From the NCBI RefSeq assembly GCF_015831355.1, contig NZ_JADWYR010000001.1, positions 2,108,001 to 2,172,000 on the forward strand: a stretch of 64,000 nucleotides of DNA. The letters run 5' to 3'. Below, piece by piece: positions 54,998 through 63,971 of this stretch. Each line of letters opens with the position of its first letter. The first letter of the stretch is position 1. Both the position numbers and the translations under genes were made by a program. The notes below the pieces were generated by a model. The model was not told where the DNA came from. It made no database searches and saw only the letters and a program-made list of their open reading frames with translations. Source of the DNA: Panacibacter microcysteis (GTDB lineage Bacteria > Bacteroidota > Bacteroidia > Chitinophagales > Chitinophagaceae).

Positions 54998-55258
54998 TTA
55001 GAAGATATAAGGATAAATAATCATGCTAACTGCAAAAGCTGTTACAGTACCTAAGAAAAGAATATGATCTTTCTTAAGCGGACGTTTTTCTACAATATAA
55101 GTTGTATAAAGAAGGACCAGAACAATTATCCTAATTACATCTGAAAGCCCTTTTGAAAAATGTTCGATAATAACTTGTCTTAACATTTGTTCAATGAAGA
55201 ACAAAGTCATAGCAAGACTGAGCACTATCTTGGTTTCTTTTTTTATAGATTGTTGCAT
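54998..55258 (-). CDS. Small membrane protein, 86 residues
   Basis: A hydrophobic protein with a charged amphipathic start (QQSIKKETKIVLSLAMTLFF) and two further membrane segments (IIRIIVLVLLYTTYIVE; LFLGTVTAFAVSMIIYPYIF). I recognise no family. The 4-nt gap to convergent pepT suggests a real, compactly placed gene. Confidence 0.65.
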   Translation of the reverse strand: MQQSIKKETKIVLSLAMTLFFIEQMLRQVIIEHFSKGLSDVIRIIVLVLLYTTYIVEKRPLKKDHILFLGTVTAFAVSMIIYPYIF

Positions 55259-55373
55259 AAATATCTGGGTTGAAAATTATAATTCAAATGTAATACTTTA
55301 AGAAAACCGCATACTAATAATAAAACACATTTCATTTTTCATTACTTATCTTTCCTTTATAAAACTAACGTTT

Positions 55374-56297
55374 ATGGAATTTTTATCCTATTGGTGGGTA
55401 CTGGTTATACTCTTTATCATTTTTAGCGGCCTTGTAACTGTAAACCAGGGTACCATTGCTGTAATTACCATGTTTGGTAAATACCAGCGCATACTTACAC
55501 CCGGTTTAAAATTTAAAATACCGGTGATCGAGCAGATATATAAGCGCATCAGTATTCAAAACCGCTCTGTTGAGCTGGAGTTCCAGGCAGTAACTGCCGA
55601 CCAGGCAAATGTTTATTTCAAAAGCATGCTGTTATATGCGGTAATGAATGCAGATGAAGAGACCATCAAAAAAGTTGCGTTCAAATTCATCAGCGATAAA
55701 GACCTGATGCAGGCAATGGTGAGAACGATTGAAGGAAACATCCGTTCATTTGTTGCCACAAAACGCCAGGCAGAAATCCTGGGCTTAAGAAAAGAAATCA
55801 TAGAAGCCGTAAAATTTGAAGTAGACCATGTGTTGGAAGAATGGGGTTATCACCTGCTCGATCTGCAGATCAACGACATTACATTCGACCAGGCTATTAT
55901 GGACAGTATGAGTAAGGTTGTGGCAAGTAACAACCTGAAAGCCGCAGCGGAGAATGAAGGACAGGCATTGCTGATTACCAAAACAAAATCTGCTGAAGCA
56001 GAAGGGAATGCCATAAAAATTGCGGCAGAGGCAGAAAGGGAAGCAGCCAGATTACGAGGCCAGGGCGTAGCGTTATTCCGCGAAGAAGTAGCCCGTGGTA
56101 TGAGCATGGCTGCAGAGCAAATGAAGCAGGCAAACCTTGATACCAATGTTATTCTTTTCAGTATGTGGACCGAAGCAATCAAGAATTTTGCTGAGGTTGG
56201 TAAAGGCAATATCATCTTCCTGGATGGCAGCCCCGAAGGCATGGAAAAAAATATGAAACAGGTAATGGCTATGATGAAACTGGAAAAGGAAAAATAA
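55374..56297 (+). CDS. SPFH/Band 7 membrane protein
   Basis: 307 residues: an N-terminal membrane helix (WWVLVILFIIFSGLVTV), a Band 7 domain (VTVNQGTIAVITMFGKYQRILTPGLKFKIP, about 22-190), a long alanine/glutamate-rich coiled coil (about 195-245) and a C-terminal segment. Related to stomatin/HflK-type scaffolds that organise membrane microdomains and proteases. No NfeD-type partner gene is adjacent. A strong terminator follows. Confidence 0.9.
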   Translation: MEFLSYWWVLVILFIIFSGLVTVNQGTIAVITMFGKYQRILTPGLKFKIPVIEQIYKRISIQNRSVELEFQAVTADQANVYFKSMLLYAVMNADEETIKKVAFKFISDKDLMQAMVRTIEGNIRSFVATKRQAEILGLRKEIIEAVKFEVDHVLEEWGYHLLDLQINDITFDQAIMDSMSKVVASNNLKAAAENEGQALLITKTKSAEAEGNAIKIAAEAEREAARLRGQGVALFREEVARGMSMAAEQMKQANLDTNVILFSMWTEAIKNFAEVGKGNIIFLDGSPEGMEKNMKQVMAMMKLEKEK

Positions 56298-56320
56298 TCA
56301 TGCCCATACATGCATAAGTA

Positions 56321-56349
56321 ATGGCGCAGCCGAAGGCTGCGCCATTTTG
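56321..56349 (+). terminator. Rho-independent terminator after the SPFH gene
   Basis: Perfect 11-bp stem ATGGCGCAGCC / GGCTGCGCCAT with loop GAA, followed by TTTG. The stem is much richer in GC than its surroundings. Confidence 0.85.
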
Positions 56350-56367
56350 TTGCCATAAAAATCTACA

Positions 56368-56417
56368 GATGAACGTAGTGCGACGCAACAGGCGATGCCA
56401 TGAAAAGCTGAAGCCTG
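56368..56417 (-). repeat. Intergenic repeat arm 22, reverse, type F
   Basis: Core is the reverse complement of GTTGCGTCGCACTACGTTC plus ATC (56368-56389); outer GGCGATGCCATGAAAAGC. The inner-side box GTTGCCATAAAAAT is at 56349-56362, overlapping the terminator end. Confidence 0.85.
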
Positions 56418-56488
56418 TTACAAAAACATTATCCCCTTTGTGCAAAAGCTTTCTTAAAACACACACACACGCATAATTTATACACACA

Positions 56489-56521
56489 TTGTCCGTTGTT
56501 TTGACTTAACATATACTTTAG
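56489..56521 (+). promoter_or_regulatory. Candidate exbB promoter
   Basis: TTG at 56489-56491 and TACTTTAG at 56514-56521 are 25 nt apart; the -7 box differs from TAnnTTTG at one position. The exbB start is about 20 nt downstream. Confidence 0.4.
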
Positions 56522-56541
56522 CAAAAACCTAATTACGTATC

Positions 56542-57219
56542 ATGGGTGTATTATTACAGGTTCAGGACACAGTCAGCGCTGCCATTAATGCTGCCCCGCA
56601 AACAGAAAATGCCTGGAGCATTTTACAAAAAGGCGGCTTCTTAATGTACCCGCTTTATCTGCTTTTTGTAGCTACCATCTTTGTTTTTTTCGAAAGGTTT
56701 TTTGCAATCAATAAAGCGTCTAAAATTGACGGCAATTTCATGAGCATTATACGCGATAACATTATGACGGGCAACCTGAGCGCTGCCCGCAGTCTTGCAA
56801 AAAATACAGATAATGCTGTTGCGCGCATCATAGACAAAGGCATTCAACGTATTGGTAAACCCATTGATGCCATTGAAAAAAGTATGGAAAACGTGGGCAA
56901 TCTTGAAGTATATAAAATGGAACGCAACCTGTCCATATTATCACTGGTATACGGTATTGCACCAATGATTGGTTTTCTTGGAACCATCTTTGGTATGTTG
57001 CAGTTGTTCTCTGCCATTAGTACAACGGGAGATTTTACACCGGCATCTATTGCAGGCGGTATCTATACAAAAATGGTTACTTCTGCAAGTGGTTTAATCA
57101 TCGGTTTACTGGCTTACCTGGCTTATAATTTTCTCAATGCGCAGATTGGTAAAACAATCAACAAAATGGAAGCCGCAAGTGCAGAATTCGTAGATATACT
57201 GCAGGAGCCAACCAGATAA
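56542..57219 (+). CDS. exbB: MotA/TolQ/ExbB proton channel family protein
   Basis: 225 residues with three membrane helices (about 31-50, 135-160, 175-200) and the family blocks GIAPMIGFLGTIFGM and TKMVTSASGLIIGLLAYLAYNF. With ExbD it forms the proton-driven motor that powers TonB at the inner membrane, and so SusC-type uptake. exbD follows after 183 nt, an unusually wide gap that holds a repeat arm. Confidence 0.93.
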   Translation: MGVLLQVQDTVSAAINAAPQTENAWSILQKGGFLMYPLYLLFVATIFVFFERFFAINKASKIDGNFMSIIRDNIMTGNLSAARSLAKNTDNAVARIIDKGIQRIGKPIDAIEKSMENVGNLEVYKMERNLSILSLVYGIAPMIGFLGTIFGMLQLFSAISTTGDFTPASIAGGIYTKMVTSASGLIIGLLAYLAYNFLNAQIGKTINKMEAASAEFVDILQEPTR

Positions 57220-57253
57220 ACGGGAAGCGGAAAACAAGCCCGGAGTATATTTT

Positions 57254-57305
57254 GGGCCGGGCAGCAGAACAGGAATTTAACTTCCGTTGCGTCGCACTCT
57301 TGTAC
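57254..57305 (+). repeat. Intergenic repeat arm 23, forward, type A
   Basis: Outer GGGCCGGGCAGCAG, core GTTGCGTCGCACTCTTGTAC at 57286-57305, then box I (CTTTACGGGGCAAATGCGAA, about 57314-57333). It lies inside the exbB-exbD gap. Confidence 0.9.
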
Positions 57306-57402
57306 TGTGAGAACTTTACGGGGCAAATGCGAAGATTGAAGCGGAGATCGGGCACCAGCGTTAGAAACAACACAAATTTAATTTAACAAGTAATAACAGG
57401 TA

Positions 57403-57798
57403 ATGAAACTAAAAAGAACAAAAGATAAGGGAGAACTTCATGCAAATGCGCTGAATGATATCCTGTTTATATTATTGTTCTTTTTCCTGATTGTATCTAC
57501 GCTTGCAAATCCAAACATTGTAAAGGTGAACAACCCCGCAGGCAAAAAAGATACAAAGGCAAAACAGAATATTGTTATCTCTATCGATAAAGAACAAAAG
57601 CTTTACCTCGGCCAGAAACTTATTGATATTAACCTCATTGATACAATACTAAAAGCAGAAGTGCTAAAACAACGTTCTTTTGTAGACACGCCTTCTGTTG
57701 TGGTAAACGCTGATACCTCTGCTTATTACGGCGAAGTATTTCGCGTAATGCAAAGCGCAAAACGCGCAGGCGCTAAGGTGGTGGCAATTGTTAAGTAG
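57403..57798 (+). CDS. exbD: ExbD/TolR biopolymer transport protein
   Basis: 131 residues: a short cytoplasmic N terminus, one helix with the essential aspartate at its start (LNDILFILLFFFLIVS, about 17-32), and a periplasmic domain (VVNADTSAYYGEVFRVMQSAKRAG). Partner of ExbB upstream. The periplasmic protein gene begins 6 nt downstream, so the two are translated together. Confidence 0.92.
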   Translation: MKLKRTKDKGELHANALNDILFILLFFFLIVSTLANPNIVKVNNPAGKKDTKAKQNIVISIDKEQKLYLGQKLIDINLIDTILKAEVLKQRSFVDTPSVVVNADTSAYYGEVFRVMQSAKRAGAKVVAIVK

Positions 57799-57804
57799 CC
57801 GTAT

Positions 57805-58287
57805 ATGAAAATCCTTAAACCAGCTTTATTACTGTTATTTCCCGTTATTTTCTTTGTAAGCAATGTAAATGCTTCAGTTATATCAGACTCTGCGATAAAA
57901 ATTATTACCGCCAGGTTCGAAAAACTGCAATACAAACTGGATAAGTCTATCACACCGGCAATAAACAATACCAGTAGTGAAATGCCGGCAGGAGATGCTT
58001 TTCCCTGCTACACTGATAAAGAGGTGCTTGTAGTTGCTGTGCTGGATACCAAACCTGGGGAGCTTGTTGGAAGAATGCTTGTTTCTAAGAAATACAATGG
58101 TAAAATTGAATACGACAAACACCTGTTCCAGAATATTGGTTATGACGAAGGCATTAATGCATATTATTCACTCCTGAGTGTAATGTTTCCAAAAGAGTCG
58201 AACAACTTTAATTGTATGGCTACGCTTCAAATCTACGACAAGCAGCACCTCGTTAAAGACATTCGCCTGCTCATTTTTACCAGGTGA
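57805..58287 (+). CDS. Uncharacterised exported protein linked to exbBD
   Basis: 160 residues with a clear signal peptide (LKPALLLLFPVIFFVSNVNAS). The mature part has a charged helix (about 30-50) and a mixed alpha/beta region containing two cysteines (Cys about 70 and 135). It has no TonB proline-rich linker and no C-terminal TonB fold that I can see, although it occupies the place where tonB often lies. Its end overlaps the convergent prmC gene by 11 nt. Function unknown. Confidence 0.75.
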   Translation: MKILKPALLLLFPVIFFVSNVNASVISDSAIKIITARFEKLQYKLDKSITPAINNTSSEMPAGDAFPCYTDKEVLVVAVLDTKPGELVGRMLVSKKYNGKIEYDKHLFQNIGYDEGINAYYSLLSVMFPKESNNFNCMATLQIYDKQHLVKDIRLLIFTR

Positions 58288-59140
58288 ATACTGCCTTCAC
58301 CATCCTGTCTTTTCCCTGCATGTCTTTTCTCAATTCAATATTGGTGTAACCCGCACTTGCAAGTAGCGCTTTTACTTCGTTTCCCAGCGTTTCGTTGATC
58401 TCAAAAAACAACCACCCGTTTTTATTCAGGTGCGTTAAACCAAACGCAGCAATGCTTTTGTAAAACAATAAAGGATCATTATCGGGTACAAACAAAGCAA
58501 GGTGCGGCTCATGGAGTAAAACGTTTCGACGCATTTCCAGCTGTTCGGATTGCTTTATATATGGTGGGTTACTTACAATAATGTCAAATGAAGGCAATGT
58601 GTGCCATAAAGCGTCATCCAATATGTTCAATGTGTAAAACGTAACAGGTGTTTTGAATGTCTGCGCATTGCTCTCTGCCACGTGCAATGCTCCTTCAGAA
58701 ACATCCAGCGCATGCACCGCTACCTGCGGTAATTTTCTTTTTACTGCAACAGGAATGCAACCGCTGCCGGTACCTACATCAAGCAAAGTAGTAACAGGAA
58801 ATGCGGCGTTTGTAACATCGTTTACAATCCACGCAACCAGTTCTTCTGTTTCTGGTCTTGGTATCAGCACATTTTCATCCACATACAACTGCATGCCTGC
58901 AAACCAAGCTTCATGCAACACATATTGCACAGGTTTATGTTGCAGCAATTCATTGGTGTAAGTATTCAGAAGTTGTTGCTGTTCATTGGTTAGGGGAAAC
59001 TTTTTGTTGATGATCCGGTCAATACGTTTAAAGCCGGTAATGTGCTCTACTACCCAGTCTGCAATGTTTGCAGCTTCCCTGTCGTCGTAGCGTTCAAAAA
59101 GCTGGTACATAAGTTTGTTGTATGCATCCTGTATACCCAT
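58277..59140 (-). CDS. prmC: Peptide chain release factor glutamine methyltransferase
   Basis: Methylates the GGQ glutamine of release factors with S-adenosylmethionine. 287 residues: helical N-terminal domain (about 1-85), SAM-binding block LLDVGTGSGCIPVAV (about 118-132) and the catalytic NPPYIK (about 189-194). Standard length. Overlaps the exported-protein gene by 11 nt tail to tail. Confidence 0.95.
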   Translation of the reverse strand: MGIQDAYNKLMYQLFERYDDREAANIADWVVEHITGFKRIDRIINKKFPLTNEQQQLLNTYTNELLQHKPVQYVLHEAWFAGMQLYVDENVLIPRPETEELVAWIVNDVTNAAFPVTTLLDVGTGSGCIPVAVKRKLPQVAVHALDVSEGALHVAESNAQTFKTPVTFYTLNILDDALWHTLPSFDIIVSNPPYIKQSEQLEMRRNVLLHEPHLALFVPDNDPLLFYKSIAAFGLTHLNKNGWLFFEINETLGNEVKALLASAGYTNIELRKDMQGKDRMVKAVFTW

Positions 59141-59164
59141 GCTGCAATGTTAAGATGAATTCGG

Positions 59165-59172
59165 TTAGTTTT
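59165..59172 (+). promoter_or_regulatory. Candidate -7 box for ribD
   Basis: TAGTTTTG matches TAnnTTTG just upstream of the divergent prmC start. It would give a leader of about 130 nt that contains repeat arm 24. I see no FMN riboswitch in this leader. Confidence 0.35.
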
Positions 59173-59249
59173 GCGCGTCGTTGTTTTTTCACAATGTACT
59201 GTTCAAATTTTTACAGAGACCGGTATTAGTGGTGCATAGAGAGCCACCT

Positions 59250-59297
59250 GTACAAGTGAGTGACACAACAAAAGTATTATAGTAGTAATGCAGCTTA
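59250..59297 (-). repeat. Intergenic repeat arm 24, reverse, type B
   Basis: Core 59250-59269 is the exact reverse complement of GTTGTGTCACTCACTTGTAC; outer part AGTAGTAATGCAGCTTA. It ends 11 nt before the ribD start codon. Confidence 0.9.
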
Positions 59298-59308
59298 CCC
59301 AATAATAA

Positions 59309-60382
59309 ATGGCAGTTCACGAACAATACATGCATCGGTGTTTACAACTTGCGGGTATGGGGGCCGGTTTTGTTGCACCCAACCCCATGGTGGGTGCTGT
59401 GCTGGTGCACGACGGGCGAATTATAGGCGAAGGTTACCACATACAATATGGCCAGGCACATGCAGAGGTTAACTGCATTAATAGTGTGGCAGCGCACGAT
59501 ATGCACCTTATAGAAAAGTCTGTATTGTATGTGTCGCTGGAGCCCTGTGCACATTTTGGTAAAACGCCTCCTTGTGCAGACCTGATTATAGCCCGTGGCA
59601 TTCCACACGTTGTGGTAGGTTGCAGAGACCCGTTTAAGCAGGTTGATGGTAAAGGAATAGAAAAACTGCGGGCAGCAGGTATTGAAGTGACAACCGGTGT
59701 TTTAGAAAAAGAATGCGTAGCGCTGAACAAGCGTTTTTTCTGCTTCCATACAAAGCACCGTCCGTACATTGTTTTAAAATGGGCACAAACGGCAAATAAC
59801 AAAATAGCAACCCTTTCTGCCGGAAGACTATTGATATCGAATGCCGTTTCAAATAAACTGGTACACAAATGGCGCAGTGAGGAAGCTGCGATTCTTATTG
59901 GCACCAACACTGCTATGCTTGATGACCCGGCTTTAACAAACAGGTTGTGGTTTGGCAAGAGCCCGGTACGCCTGGTTATAGACATGCACCTGCGGTTGCC
60001 ACATCACCTGCAGATATTTGATGGCAAACAACCCACAGTAATTTTCAATTCCCTGCAACATTCTGAAGATGTATTCAAGGTCTTGCTGCCTGCGGGTGGC
60101 ATAAGGGGTGGCCTTTACCAGGTAACGGAAGATGTAAGTATGGTACACCAGGTACTCAATGCCTGTTACCAGAATAATATCCAGAGTATATTGGTAGAAG
60201 GCGGTGCCAGGCTGCTGCAAAGTTTTATAGATGAGGAAGCATGGGATGAGGCAAGGATCATTACCAATGAAACCTTGACCATTGAACAGGGACTACCGGC
60301 ACCACAATTATTAAACGCAATGCTGGTAAAGCAAGACAGGATTTTTACAGACACGATAGCCTTTTACCGGGCGAAGCCATAA
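59309..60382 (+). CDS. ribD: Bifunctional riboflavin biosynthesis deaminase/reductase RibD
   Basis: Second and third steps of riboflavin synthesis. 357 residues. Deaminase domain with zinc ligands HAEVNCI (about 50) and EPCAHFGKTPPCADLI (about 75-90); reductase domain from about 150 (LKWAQTANNKI, LVEGGARLLQSF near 293). No other rib gene is next to it. The YigZ-family gene begins 4 nt after the stop codon. Confidence 0.95.
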   Translation: MAVHEQYMHRCLQLAGMGAGFVAPNPMVGAVLVHDGRIIGEGYHIQYGQAHAEVNCINSVAAHDMHLIEKSVLYVSLEPCAHFGKTPPCADLIIARGIPHVVVGCRDPFKQVDGKGIEKLRAAGIEVTTGVLEKECVALNKRFFCFHTKHRPYIVLKWAQTANNKIATLSAGRLLISNAVSNKLVHKWRSEEAAILIGTNTAMLDDPALTNRLWFGKSPVRLVIDMHLRLPHHLQIFDGKQPTVIFNSLQHSEDVFKVLLPAGGIRGGLYQVTEDVSMVHQVLNACYQNNIQSILVEGGARLLQSFIDEEAWDEARIITNETLTIEQGLPAPQLLNAMLVKQDRIFTDTIAFYRAKP

Positions 60383-60386
60383 TTAC

Positions 60387-60995
60387 ATGCAATCAAAAGA
60401 ATTCTATTACACCATAGCGCAGCCATCTACAGCAGAATTTAAAGACCGTGGCAGCCGTTTTATTGCTTATGCTTACCCCATAAAAGATGTGGAGGAGTTT
60501 AAAACACTGCTGCAGCAGCTAAAGAAAGAACATGCCAAAGCGGTGCATCATTGTTTTGCCTATCGTATCGGGCTGGATGGAAACAACTTTCGGGTAAGTG
60601 ACGATGGCGAACCCTCTGGCACAGCGGGCAAACCTATCCTGGGGCAAATAGACAGTAAAGAATTAACCAATACACTGGTTGTGGTTGTAAGGTATTTCGG
60701 CGGTACTTTATTGGGTGTGCCAGGCCTCATCAACGCATATAAAAGCGCCACATCTATGGCCCTGCAACTAACACCAACAGTACCCAAAGCTGTGGAGGTA
60801 AATTATATGCTGCAGTTTGATTATACCCAGATGAATGATGTAATGCTGCAGGTAAAAAAATGCAACTGCACCATTATAGCACAGGAAGCGCAGTTGTTTT
60901 GCATACTAAAAGTTGGCGTACCTGTGAGCAGGCTGGAAGAATTTCTTTATAAACTGAACGACCTCAGAAACGTAGAAATCCAGAAAATAAAATAA
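60387..60995 (+). CDS. YigZ/IMPACT family protein
   Basis: 202 residues. An N-terminal Impact domain (EFKDRGSRFIAYAYPIKDVEEF, then HHCFAYRIG and DDGEPSGTAGKPIL) and a C-terminal DUF1949-like ferredoxin-fold domain (about 135-200). Related to translation-linked IMPACT/YIH1 proteins; the bacterial role is unclear. It is probably co-transcribed with ribD. Confidence 0.93.
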   Translation: MQSKEFYYTIAQPSTAEFKDRGSRFIAYAYPIKDVEEFKTLLQQLKKEHAKAVHHCFAYRIGLDGNNFRVSDDGEPSGTAGKPILGQIDSKELTNTLVVVVRYFGGTLLGVPGLINAYKSATSMALQLTPTVPKAVEVNYMLQFDYTQMNDVMLQVKKCNCTIIAQEAQLFCILKVGVPVSRLEEFLYKLNDLRNVEIQKIK

Positions 60996-61064
60996 TGGCG
61001 GAACGGTTTTTGTTTTAGCGGCGCCGTATTTACAGGAATAGCCAGTAAAGCTGGTACATACAAT

Positions 61065-61100
61065 TTGTGTACATTACAGTATACTGTTTACCTATCTTTA
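61065..61100 (+). promoter_or_regulatory. Weak candidate dxr promoter
   Basis: TTG at 61065-61067 and TATCTTTA at 61093-61100 (one mismatch to TAnnTTTG) are 28 nt apart, slightly more than the usual spacing. Confidence 0.3.
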
Positions 61101-61136
61101 CCATCTTTGTTAACGCTCTAATTGCAAAGTGATATA

Positions 61137-62297
61137 ATGACTGCCCAAAAACGTATTGCAATATTCGGTTCCACAGGTTCTATCGGCACACAGGCTTTAG
61201 AAGTTATTGCAGCAAATCCCGACAAGTTTACCGTTGAGGTTTTAACAGCACATACAAACGACGAACTGCTGGTACAGCAGGCGCTCCGGTTTGAACCTAA
61301 TATTGTAGTAATAGGCGATGAAAAGAAATACCAGCGTGTAAAAGATGCGCTGTCAAAAACACATGTAAAGGTGTTTGCAGGCGAAGAAGCGCTGGATGAG
61401 GTGGCCGCCATGGATATTTATGATGTAATGCTCGCCGCCATTGTGGGCTTTGCAGGGCTAAAACCTACACTCAATGCCATTGGCGCAGGCAAAACAATTG
61501 CGCTGGCCAATAAAGAAACACTGGTTGTGGCCGGTGATATAGTAATGCGCAAAGCCGCCGAAAATAAAGCACCGGTAATACCGGTAGACAGCGAGCATTC
61601 CGCCATTTTTCAATGCCTGGTGGGCGAAAGCAGGAACCCGATAGAAAAAATTGTACTTACTGCCAGCGGTGGCCCCTTTCTGGGGAAGAAACCCAATTTT
61701 CTGGTAAATGTAAAACGAGACCATGCACTGCAGCACCCCAACTGGAGCATGGGCGCCAAAATTACCATCGATTCAGCCACACTCATGAATAAAGGCCTCG
61801 AGATGATCGAAGCCAAATGGCTGTTCAACCTGCATCCAGACCAGGTGCAGGTGATCATTCACCCGCAGAGTATTATACATAGTATGGTGCAGTTCCAGGA
61901 TGGCAGCATAAAGGCACAAATGGGTTTGCCCGATATGAAGCTTCCCATTCAGTATGCACTCGGTTTTCCTGAAAGATTGCCCAACACATTTCCGCGGTAC
62001 GATTTTAAAAAACCAAATACGCTAACTTTCGAAGAGCCCGATACACGCACGTTCCGCAACCTGGCGCTGGCTACAGAGGCTTTACAAAAAGGTGGCAACA
62101 TGCCCTGTATTTTAAATGCCGCCAACGAAATAGCCGTTTTTGCTTTCCTGCGCAACCGTATTGGTTTTCTTGATATTACAGAAATGGTAGAGCGTACCAT
62201 GCACAAAATAGGCTTTATTGAAAACCCCACGCTGGATGAATATTTCGACAGCGATGGCGAAGCCCGCCATTTTGCCGCTTCTCTTATACAGATGTAA
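61137..62297 (+). CDS. dxr: 1-deoxy-D-xylulose 5-phosphate reductoisomerase
   Basis: Converts DXP to MEP, the committed step of the MEP isoprenoid pathway, using NADPH and a divalent metal. 386 residues from ATG 61137 (a TTG five codons upstream is less likely). NADPH site GSTGSIGTQ (about 10-18), ANKETLVVAG, metal/substrate residues in PVDSEHSAIFQCL, the flexible-loop block WSMGAKITIDSATLMNKGLEM and the C-terminal NAANEIAV. Confidence 0.96.
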   Translation: MTAQKRIAIFGSTGSIGTQALEVIAANPDKFTVEVLTAHTNDELLVQQALRFEPNIVVIGDEKKYQRVKDALSKTHVKVFAGEEALDEVAAMDIYDVMLAAIVGFAGLKPTLNAIGAGKTIALANKETLVVAGDIVMRKAAENKAPVIPVDSEHSAIFQCLVGESRNPIEKIVLTASGGPFLGKKPNFLVNVKRDHALQHPNWSMGAKITIDSATLMNKGLEMIEAKWLFNLHPDQVQVIIHPQSIIHSMVQFQDGSIKAQMGLPDMKLPIQYALGFPERLPNTFPRYDFKKPNTLTFEEPDTRTFRNLALATEALQKGGNMPCILNAANEIAVFAFLRNRIGFLDITEMVERTMHKIGFIENPTLDEYFDSDGEARHFAASLIQM

Positions 62298-62345
62298 ACC
62301 GGCCATAATATCTGTTTTCGTTAACGGTTATTGTACTATTATTGC

Positions 62346-62394
62346 ACCGGCTTTTACAGCGCTGTTCAGCTGTTGTTGTGTCACTCACTTGTAC
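62346..62394 (+). repeat. Intergenic repeat arm 25, forward, type B
   Basis: Outer CCGGCTTTTACAGCGCTG, core GTTGTGTCACTCACTTGTAC at 62375-62394. It forms an empty pair with arm 26 between dxr and rseP. Confidence 0.85.
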
Positions 62395-62488
62395 GCCTTT
62401 AGCTTTATTGAGCTTTGGCGATCAGGACAAAAACCGGCAGCATAAACACGGCAACGCCCGGTTCAAAGTGCTGAGCAATGAACAGAAC

Positions 62489-62540
62489 GATGCAGTGTGC
62501 GACGCAACGGCAGCTCCATTGAAATACAAAAGCCGGGTTC
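62489..62540 (-). repeat. Intergenic repeat arm 26, reverse, type H
   Basis: Core 62489-62508 is the reverse complement of GTTGCGTCGCACACTGCATC; outer AAAGCCGGGTTC. It ends 43 nt before the rseP start. Confidence 0.85.
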
Positions 62541-62583
62541 ATAAAATTTATCACGTAAAAAATCCTTCGGGTTACAAGGATAT

Positions 62584-63948
62584 ATGACTTTATTAGCGAT
62601 TAACTGGGGCGATGCAGGAATACAGGCTTTACAGTTTATTCTTTCCTTCTCTATCATCGTTACACTACACGAATTAGGACACTTTCTTACCGCACGCTGG
62701 TTCAAATGCCGTGTTGAAAAATTCTACCTGTTCTTTAATCCATGGTTTAGTTTATGGAAGAAAAAAATTGGCGAAACTGAATACGGTTTGGGCTGGGTGC
62801 CATTTGGCGGCTATGTAAAAATATCCGGCATGATAGACGAGAGCATGGACAAAGAGCAAATGAAACTGCCGCCGCAACCGTACGAGTTTCGCGCAAAACC
62901 CGCCTGGCAACGGCTCATTATTATGCTCGCCGGTATTATTGTAAATCTTATCCTCGGCTTTCTTATTTATGCCATGATGTTGTGGCATTGGGGCGAAGAA
63001 TATATTCCCACCAATAAGATGACGTATGGTATAGCAGCAGATTCATTGTCGCAAAGTATTGGTTTAAGAAGCGGCGATAAGATTATTGCTGCAGACGGTG
63101 AGTATGTAGACAAATTTGAAAAAATAAGAATGAATGTGTTGCTCAATTCAACCAAATCTTTAACGGTAGACAGGAATGGAGAAAAAGTAAACATTACAAT
63201 ACCGGAAGATTTTTCCAGCAAGCTTATTCATTTTAAAGATGTTGGTTATATCGGCTTACGTATGCCTTTTCTGGGTATAGATTCACTGGCATCAGATACA
63301 TCTGCAGCAGCTAAAGCCGGCATAAAGGCAAACGACAAAGTACTTTCAGTAAATGGTAAACCTGTTACCTATTTTGATGAATTCAGGTCAGTAGTAATTG
63401 CCAATAAAAAGAAGCCTGTAAATATGGTATTGCTGCGCGGCGCAGATACTGTACAGGTTACCGTAAATATCCCGGGAAGCGGCATGATAGGTATTGCCAA
63501 TAAAATAAATGAAAAGGTACTGGACTCTTTGTTTGAAGTAAAAAAGATCGATTATTCTTTTGGCGAATCCATTCCTGCAGCATTCAGAAAGAGTTATGAA
63601 ACACTGGAGTCTTACTGGTTGCAACTGAAATTAATTTTTGGTGGTAAAGTAAACCTCAACGAATCGTTGGGAAGTGTTTTCAGCATTGGTAAAATGTATT
63701 CTACCACCTGGGATTGGTTTACCTTCTGGGAGAGAACGGCATTTTTCTCATTGGTACTGGCGCTGATGAACCTTTTGCCAATACCTGGTCTTGATGGAGG
63801 GCATGCATTGTTCACATTAATAGAAATGATCAGTGGCCGTAAGCCAAGTGATAAATTCATGGAATATGCGCAAATGGTGGGTATGGTGCTGTTGCTCGGG
63901 TTAATGGCTTATGCATTAGGGCTGGACATATTCCGGATGTTTAAGTAA
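62584..63948 (+). CDS. rseP: RIP metalloprotease RseP (site-2 protease)
   Basis: Intramembrane zinc protease (family M50) of regulated proteolysis; it would cut anti-sigma factors or leftover signal peptides. 454 residues: HELGH in the first helix (about 29-33), two PDZ domains (about 140-215 and 225-310) and the third zinc ligand in NLLPIPGLDGGH (about 400). The FGGYVKISG strand is also conserved. It follows dxr, a frequent neighbour in bacteria. Confidence 0.95.
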   Translation: MTLLAINWGDAGIQALQFILSFSIIVTLHELGHFLTARWFKCRVEKFYLFFNPWFSLWKKKIGETEYGLGWVPFGGYVKISGMIDESMDKEQMKLPPQPYEFRAKPAWQRLIIMLAGIIVNLILGFLIYAMMLWHWGEEYIPTNKMTYGIAADSLSQSIGLRSGDKIIAADGEYVDKFEKIRMNVLLNSTKSLTVDRNGEKVNITIPEDFSSKLIHFKDVGYIGLRMPFLGIDSLASDTSAAAKAGIKANDKVLSVNGKPVTYFDEFRSVVIANKKKPVNMVLLRGADTVQVTVNIPGSGMIGIANKINEKVLDSLFEVKKIDYSFGESIPAAFRKSYETLESYWLQLKLIFGGKVNLNESLGSVFSIGKMYSTTWDWFTFWERTAFFSLVLALMNLLPIPGLDGGHALFTLIEMISGRKPSDKFMEYAQMVGMVLLLGLMAYALGLDIFRMFK

Positions 63949-63971
63949 TACAACTGTCATAAAATATTTTA

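Noticed and set aside
59141-59308. FMN riboswitch in front of ribD
   Set aside because: No conserved FMN-aptamer blocks are visible; the leader contains a repeat arm instead.
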